From JBJXFK01 sp046155505 (GTDB lineage Bacteria > Planctomycetota > Phycisphaerae > UBA1845 > Fen-1342), in the NCBI GenBank assembly GCA_046155505.1, contig JBJXFK010000243.1, positions 1 to 18,351 of the forward strand: a stretch of DNA of 18,351 nucleotides, in the 5' to 3' direction. The translations under genes were made by a program, and so were the position numbers. Positions 13,211 through 18,351 of this stretch are shown here, piece after piece. Every line of letters begins with the position of its first letter. Position 1 is the first letter of the stretch. The notes below the pieces were generated by a model that was given only the letters and a program-made list of their open reading frames with translations, ran no database searches and was not told the origin of the DNA.

Positions 13211-16006
13211 GTGGCCTATACCTTCAAACATGGCGACCGGCCTCTCGAGGGCCTCACCATTCAGCGCGCTGTCGGCCGCGGCGGGTTCGGCGAGGTGTAC
13301 TACGCGCTGGCCGACTCGGGCAAACAGATCGCGGTGAAGTATCTGCGCGAAAACCCCGAGGTCGAGCTGCGCGGCATCGCCCATGTGATGAACCTGAAAA
13401 GCCCGTATCTCGTCTCGATTTTTGACGTGAAGAAAAACGCTGAGAACGAGCCGTTCGTGCTCATGGAGTACGTCACCGGCCCGTCGCTGCGCGAGTTGAT
13501 GAACGTCGACCCCAGCGGCATGGGTGTGCAGAAGGCCGCGTTTTTCGTCACCGGTATCGCCAAGGGTCTGGCCTATCTGCACGATCGCGGCATCGTGCAT
13601 CGCGACCTGAAGCCGGGCAACATTTTCTATGACGACGGCTATGTGAAAATCGGCGATTACGGCCTGAGCAAGCACATCGCCATCAGCGCCCACAGCGGCA
13701 ACACGGTCAGCGTCGGCACCGTGCATTACATGGCCCCCGAAATCGGTTCGGGCAGCTATTCGAAGGCGATCGACATCTACGCGCTCGGCGTGATTCTCTA
13801 CGAGATGCTCACGGGCAAGCTGCCGTTCGCCGGCTCGAGCATGGGCGAAATTCTGATGCGGCACCTGACCGAGAACGCCGATACGACCGGCATCCCCGAG
13901 CCGTTCGCGAGCGTGATCGCGCGGGCGCTGGCCAAGAACCCGAACGATCGCTTTCAAAGCGTCGATGCCATGATCGACGCGATCATGAGCGCCGGCAACA
14001 TTAGCACCGAGATGGCCTCGTTCGACCCCGCGTCGCTCACGCATGTGCGCCGCGAGGAAGAGCCCGGCGACCACGACCGCACGCGCACGACGCCCTACGA
14101 GCGCCCGCGCGTGCCGGTACTCGACGCACGCGAAATCGCGGACGCACCGCTGCCCGAGATTCCGCCGCTGCCCGGCGAGCGGGCGGAGAACAAGTACGTT
14201 TATCACGCCGACATCGGCCAAAAGATTCGCGACGGCTTGGAGATCGCGCGGGAGCAGGGTCTGACCGTCGGACGCGAGCGCTGGCCGACGCTGCTGACGA
14301 TGGCGGTGATCACGGTCGCCGTCGCCGGCGGTTGCTTTGTGATCTCCGGCAACAAGTCCGAGGAAATGCCCATCGCGATCGGCCTGATGATGGCCGGCGC
14401 AACGGTCGGCGCACTGCTCAACCACTTCGTATTGGCCAAACGCATGGTCGGCGGCGAGGGATTGCCCGGTCGGATCATGTGTGCGGCGTTTGGTTTTGTC
14501 TGTATGATTCCAGGATTGATTGTTGCCGACGAGGCCGGCGGTCGCGTGCAGGCGCTGATTTTTCCGCTGTTGGCGGTGCTCGGCTTCTTCGACATTCGGC
14601 AGCGCATCGAGGGCGGCCAGCGCGGCAACATCAACGCCGGCGATGCGTTTATGCCGGGCTTTGTCGGCCTGATCGCCGCCGCGATCGGCAAGGCACATGA
14701 GTTGGTGTTCGTCGGCGCGGCGATGGCGGCGACCCTGTCGATTCTGACGCAAATGGGTGGCAGCTTATTCCCCATCGCGCCGACCCGCTCGGCGCGTTCG
14801 CGCAACGCAGGCCGTGCCGATCGCGACAAGGACGACACCAGCGTCTGGCTGAATCGCACGGAACGCCCCGCCGCCGCAGCCCCCGCGGCACAGCGGTCGC
14901 CGGTCAACTTGCCACCCATCCCGGCGATCCCCGCCAGCACGCCGATGCCCGCGATTCCCGCAGCGACCGTCGCAGCCGAGCCTGACTCGCGGCTGAGCGC
15001 GTCCGGCATGCTCGGCGCAATCCCGGGATGGCAACGTAACCTCTGGAAACTCGCGGCGGCGCTGGCGATGATCATGATGATCATCGGCTTCGTCGCAGTC
15101 GGAACGACGCGCGGCGACGATCGCGTTGTTGGATTCGTGATGGCGATGTCGTCCATGTCACTACACGGCTTTTTCAAATTCAAGGGCAGCCAGGTTTTGC
15201 CTCTCTCGGCGTGGCAGGGCACGCTTCGCCCGCTGCTCAGCGCACTCTGCTTCGCGGCCGCGTGCATACCGATGGGACTGATCGCATTCGGTGATCGAGA
15301 TCACAACAAGCCGATGCTTGCCGCCAGCATGATTGGGTTCCTCTGCGCGGCGGGGGCGTTTCGCAACAAGGACCGCAAGACAACCGAACCCAGCGTCGCC
15401 AAGACCATCGCGGCGTCGAATCAGCCGGGGTTTTTCGCCCGTCTGGCGAATATGAGCTTTTCGTTCGTTGGGCAGATTCTCGTATTGGTCGGTTTGGTCG
15501 CGGCGCTGGCGTTCATCGGGCCGCGCATGGATGAAGCGTCAGACATGAACGCCATCGCTCGCGTCGGCGCGCCGGCCGCACCAATTCCGCCGATCGCGCC
15601 GGTAATTGACTTTCGCGCCGGCGGCGAGCGTGTCTACGCCGATCGCGGACGGATCATGCTGACCGAGGACGGCCGCACCCGACAGATCGCCGAGATCAAA
15701 CCCGCCGTGATCCTGATTCCTCTCGCGATCGGCAGCTTTTTCCTCGTGCTCGCCCGTCGCCACGACGGCTCGACACACATGTTCCGCGCCATGCTCGGCT
15801 GCGGCGCGGTGATGGGTGCCGCGATTCTCGCCGTCGGCCCGGCTTCGACCGAGCTGGCGACGGTGATCAACAGCAACGACTGGAGTACGCTCAGCGACGA
15901 CATGGTCAAGCCGGTGCTCGCCGTCTCGGGCCTCATGGTCGGTGCGCTGTGCCTGATGCTCTGGCCCAAGCCGCGCGCGAAAACGCCGGGCGTGATTGTG
16001 ATTTGA
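13211..16006 (+). CDS. Hanks-type Ser/Thr protein kinase fused to a polytopic membrane region
   Basis: A 931-residue protein. The N-terminal kinase domain (about 15-262) is cytosolic and has a full active set: glycine loop GRGGFGEV at 22-29, Lys43 in IAVKYL, HRDLKPGN at 130-137, the metal-binding DYG at 149-151 (in place of DFG), APE at 175-177, and DIYALGVILYEMLTG. A charged, proline-rich juxtamembrane linker follows (about 263-355). From about 361 on there are a dozen or so hydrophobic segments in two blocks (361-515 and 612-920), split by an Ala/Pro linker (about 555-600). Typical bacterial kinases have one TM helix and an extracellular sensor, so this is unusual. The start is GTG with GAAGGA at 13198-13203, 7-base spacing. 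The FHA gene lies upstream; the stop is 27 bp from a convergent gene. Confidence 0.93.
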   Translation: MAYTFKHGDRPLEGLTIQRAVGRGGFGEVYYALADSGKQIAVKYLRENPEVELRGIAHVMNLKSPYLVSIFDVKKNAENEPFVLMEYVTGPSLRELMNVDPSGMGVQKAAFFVTGIAKGLAYLHDRGIVHRDLKPGNIFYDDGYVKIGDYGLSKHIAISAHSGNTVSVGTVHYMAPEIGSGSYSKAIDIYALGVILYEMLTGKLPFAGSSMGEILMRHLTENADTTGIPEPFASVIARALAKNPNDRFQSVDAMIDAIMSAGNISTEMASFDPASLTHVRREEEPGDHDRTRTTPYERPRVPVLDAREIADAPLPEIPPLPGERAENKYVYHADIGQKIRDGLEIAREQGLTVGRERWPTLLTMAVITVAVAGGCFVISGNKSEEMPIAIGLMMAGATVGALLNHFVLAKRMVGGEGLPGRIMCAAFGFVCMIPGLIVADEAGGRVQALIFPLLAVLGFFDIRQRIEGGQRGNINAGDAFMPGFVGLIAAAIGKAHELVFVGAAMAATLSILTQMGGSLFPIAPTRSARSRNAGRADRDKDDTSVWLNRTERPAAAAPAAQRSPVNLPPIPAIPASTPMPAIPAATVAAEPDSRLSASGMLGAIPGWQRNLWKLAAALAMIMMIIGFVAVGTTRGDDRVVGFVMAMSSMSLHGFFKFKGSQVLPLSAWQGTLRPLLSALCFAAACIPMGLIAFGDRDHNKPMLAASMIGFLCAAGAFRNKDRKTTEPSVAKTIAASNQPGFFARLANMSFSFVGQILVLVGLVAALAFIGPRMDEASDMNAIARVGAPAAPIPPIAPVIDFRAGGERVYADRGRIMLTEDGRTRQIAEIKPAVILIPLAIGSFFLVLARRHDGSTHMFRAMLGCGAVMGAAILAVGPASTELATVINSNDWSTLSDDMVKPVLAVSGLMVGALCLMLWPKPRAKTPGVIVI

Positions 16007-16033
16007 TGAGTCGACCCTGATCGTCTCGTCGCG

Positions 16034-18253
16034 TTATCGCGTGAGCGCGAACAATACAACATTCGCCGCAATATGCTTCGCGTCATCGTCCACTACGCCG
16101 CGACAGTTGAAACACTTGTGCCCGTCGAGTCCGCAGCCAAGCGAGTACGGGCTATAGACCAGCGCCAGCCGCCCACCGAGCGTCAAGCCCCACAATCGCG
16201 GCTGATCCAGGTCTGGCGTCTCGGCCTGTGCGGTCGGCTTGTAAGTGATGCGATCGATCTTGAAGCCGGGGTTTCCCGCAAGCAGCGCATGATCGGGCGG
16301 CAGCAGCTCAAACGACTCGCCCGGAAACGCCTCGGCGATCATCGCCCGAAACGATTGATCGAACGCCGGTCGCCCGCAACACGCATCGGCCAGCACGAAC
16401 CCACCGCGACGCAGATACGCGCGCAGCGCCGTGCGCTGCTCTTCGCTGAATTTGATCGCATAGTGCCCCGTCAAGTACGCGATCGGCGACGCGGCCAGTT
16501 CGCGCTCGTCGAGCCGCACGGGTTTGTACGCCGTGACGAGCGAAAGCTGAAACTGATCACGCAGATACTCGGCAAAATGCACGAGCGCAGTCGGATCGGG
16601 CGACCAGTCGCCGTCGTACACGATCTGCGCGAGCCGCACGCCCGCGACGGTCGGCTGTTCGTCGATCTTGCGCTCGCCATCGGGCACCGTGACGATATCG
16701 AGCCGATCGCGAAGCGCCTGTCGCCCGGTCGCAAACGCGGCGATGTTAGTACCCAGCTTGAATGCCTGTTCGCTCAGCAGCGGCACCTTCACCTGCTCCC
16801 ACAAACACGAAAGATCGCGCGGGGCATAGATCACGCTCGTGCGACAGCCGAGATCGATCCCCTTCAACCCGTACGGCGGCACTTCGAAATGCGCGCGATA
16901 GACCGGGTGGCTCTCATCCAGCTCGCGCAGCGGATACTCGGGGAATACCTCGACGCAAAACTGTTCGAAGCCGCGCTGAAACGGCTCGCGCCCGCAACAC
17001 GCCTCGGCCAGCAGCGTGCCGCCCTTCTCGACGTACTCGCGGATTTTCTTCTTGCGGGCGGGCGACCATTGCGGGAATTGATGGCCCTGCATGTACAGCA
17101 GCGGGGCGGCGAGCCACTGATCCAGCGGCGCGTCAATGTCCACCACCTGCCACGCGACCGCCTCGCCCAGTTTGTCGCCGATGAACCCGACCAGATTCTC
17201 GACGTCGCGCCGATCGAGATTCCACTGCTCTTCGTTGTTGCTCCACGCCAGCTTTTGAATCGCCAGCGGCTTGTGGCCCTTTCCGAGAAACAGCACCGCG
17301 AACGACGTATCGACCAGGCCGTTTCCCCACTGCCCGCGGTTGTTCTGCTCGCGCACCAAACGGGCCGCGCCGCGACGATACCAATCGTGCTGCCCGAACG
17401 CGCGGCGACCGCTGAGAATACCGACGCGCTCGACCGCGTAGAGCCAGTAGTTCACATACCAATTGCCGCGCGCGGGATTGGCTTCGACGGTGAAGTGATT
17501 GCTCAGCCAGTTGAGCCCCTGATTGAGCGGACGCGAAAAGCCGTACTTGCCGCAGTCCGGCGCGACGCCGTCGCGAAAGCCGCTCTCGTTCGACGTGGCC
17601 ATGTTCGAGCCGAGGATCAGTAAGTTGGCGACGCCCGCAGCGGTCATGCTGCCATAGCTGTCGCCGATGCTCTGATAGGCCCATCCGCCGTCGGGGCGCT
17701 GCGTCTCGAGCACGCGCGTGCGGGCCTTGTTCCAGACGTTCGGCGGAATCTCGATGCCGGCCTGTGCGGCGTGGTGCAGACCGAGCAGTGCGAATTGCGA
17801 ATTGGAATTGTCGAACACGCCTTTGCTCGCGTCATACGTCCACATGCCGCTGTCAAGCTGCGCACCGATCAGCCACTTGGCGGCGGCTTGAATTTCGGCG
17901 CGATACTTCACCGGGTCGGCGATGCTGAGCACCATCAATTTGAGCGAGACGTTGTAGGTGCGCTCGTTGCGAATCGTGCGGATGTAATCGAGAGCGCGGG
18001 CGACGACCGTCGAGATCGGCTTCTCGCCGGCTTGCAGCAGCGCGAGCGTGGCGAGACAGGTTAGCCCGTCGCCGCGCTCGCCCTGGCTCCATGTGCCGTC
18101 GTCTTCCTGAAGCGATTTGATCGCCCGCACGCCGCGCGAGATGGCCTGCTTGACCTGCTCGCCGGTCACGTCCTGCGGTTGGGCGAGGGAGGGGGTGCAG
18201 ACCAACTGCGCGATCAGGACGGCAACGACGAACACAAAGCGGCCTACTCGCAT
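16034..18253 (-). CDS. Secreted protein: prenyltransferase-like alpha-toroid plus two DUF4159 domains
   Basis: A 739-residue exported protein. Residues 1-24 are a signal peptide (RFVFVVAVLIAQL, cleavage near SLAQP). About 30-325 is an alpha-toroid of the squalene-cyclase/prenyltransferase type, with repeated signatures such as LQEDDGTWSQ, QLDSGMWTY, QRPDGGWAY and QNNRGQWGNG. No catalytic Asp-rich motif is evident, so it probably binds rather than cyclises. Two DUF4159 units follow (about 345-510 and 540-735), with AEACCGREPF at 416-425 and ADACCGRPAF at 622-631. The C-terminus carries GCGLDGHKCFNC. The fusion is, to my recollection, widespread in planctomycetes, with unknown function. The frame is open to 18307, but ATG 18253 begins the signal peptide. 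No SD is seen; a -10-like TATACT lies just upstream. Confidence 0.87.
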   Translation of the reverse strand: MRVGRFVFVVAVLIAQLVCTPSLAQPQDVTGEQVKQAISRGVRAIKSLQEDDGTWSQGERGDGLTCLATLALLQAGEKPISTVVARALDYIRTIRNERTYNVSLKLMVLSIADPVKYRAEIQAAAKWLIGAQLDSGMWTYDASKGVFDNSNSQFALLGLHHAAQAGIEIPPNVWNKARTRVLETQRPDGGWAYQSIGDSYGSMTAAGVANLLILGSNMATSNESGFRDGVAPDCGKYGFSRPLNQGLNWLSNHFTVEANPARGNWYVNYWLYAVERVGILSGRRAFGQHDWYRRGAARLVREQNNRGQWGNGLVDTSFAVLFLGKGHKPLAIQKLAWSNNEEQWNLDRRDVENLVGFIGDKLGEAVAWQVVDIDAPLDQWLAAPLLYMQGHQFPQWSPARKKKIREYVEKGGTLLAEACCGREPFQRGFEQFCVEVFPEYPLRELDESHPVYRAHFEVPPYGLKGIDLGCRTSVIYAPRDLSCLWEQVKVPLLSEQAFKLGTNIAAFATGRQALRDRLDIVTVPDGERKIDEQPTVAGVRLAQIVYDGDWSPDPTALVHFAEYLRDQFQLSLVTAYKPVRLDERELAASPIAYLTGHYAIKFSEEQRTALRAYLRRGGFVLADACCGRPAFDQSFRAMIAEAFPGESFELLPPDHALLAGNPGFKIDRITYKPTAQAETPDLDQPRLWGLTLGGRLALVYSPYSLGCGLDGHKCFNCRGVVDDDAKHIAANVVLFALTR

Positions 18254-18260
18254 CGGAAAC

Positions 18261-18266
18261 AGTATA
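18261..18266 (-). promoter_or_regulatory. Candidate -10 element TATACT, possibly giving a leaderless mRNA
   Basis: TATACT on the minus strand ends 7 bases before the ATG at 18253, so transcription would begin at or next to the start codon. That agrees with the missing SD. No good -35 box is visible 16-18 bases upstream. Confidence 0.35.
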
Positions 18267-18308
18267 GCCGTGCGATGAATGCGGCGCGGAAAGCGCGCGG
18301 GGAGCATC

Positions 18309-18351
18309 GGCCTCCGGCCGGTGCGAATAAGAAACGCACCGGCCGGAGGCC
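18309..18351. repeat. Perfect 17-bp inverted repeat at the window end
   Basis: GGCCTCCGGCCGGTGCG (18309-18325) and its exact reverse complement (18335-18351) flank a 9-base loop AATAAGAAA. The right arm ends at the last base of the window, so the element may continue. It sits 56 bp upstream of the DUF4159 gene. It could be a REP-like element or the terminator of a gene outside the window. Confidence 0.85.

Noticed and set aside
13205..14752. 515-codon minus-strand frame opposite the kinase
   Set aside because: His/Arg/Ala-rich antisense shadow with no domain; the kinase frame has a full catalytic motif set.
16073..17623. 516-codon plus-strand frame opposite the DUF4159 gene
   Set aside because: Composition is that of an antisense shadow; no motif or start signal.

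Overview
The window is a GC-rich, densely coding bacterial segment that reads as a member of the Planctomycetota, probably a Phycisphaerae-like lineage. This placement is inferred from the protein set: a toroid/DUF4159 fusion protein, a membrane-embedded Hanks-type kinase beside an FHA protein, and an LPS-type Kdo transferase. Frequent GTG starts and many palindromic intergenic repeats fit the same picture. No rRNA, tRNA, CRISPR array, transposase or phage gene was recognised.

Layout from left to right: an MFS transporter (minus, runs off the left edge); a small VOC/glyoxalase-fold protein (plus); Kdo transferase WaaA (minus); a secreted LolA-like protein (plus, divergent from waaA); a 340-bp repeat-rich gap; a secreted protein with LTxxQ-like motifs; a MarC-family membrane protein; an RND efflux adaptor lipoprotein and its HAE1-type pump (plus, no outer-membrane channel gene here). 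A probable terminator then faces two very small minus-strand genes (25 and 47 codons), which have a good sigma70-like promoter and a 5' stem-loop. Next come an FHA-domain protein, a second repeat-rich gap, a Ser/Thr kinase fused to about a dozen membrane segments, and finally a convergent minus-strand secreted protein combining an alpha-toroid with two DUF4159 domains.

Functionally, most genes concern the cell envelope: Kdo addition to lipid A, lipoprotein-type periplasmic proteins, drug or solute efflux (MFS, RND) and membrane proteins. The FHA protein and kinase form a likely phospho-signalling pair.

The most unusual items are the micro-operon at 10716-10946 with its structured leader, the kinase with a polytopic membrane half, and the repeats. 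At least five palindromic families occupy the gaps, and two gaps (3897-4236 and 12955-13210) carry the same two families in the same order.
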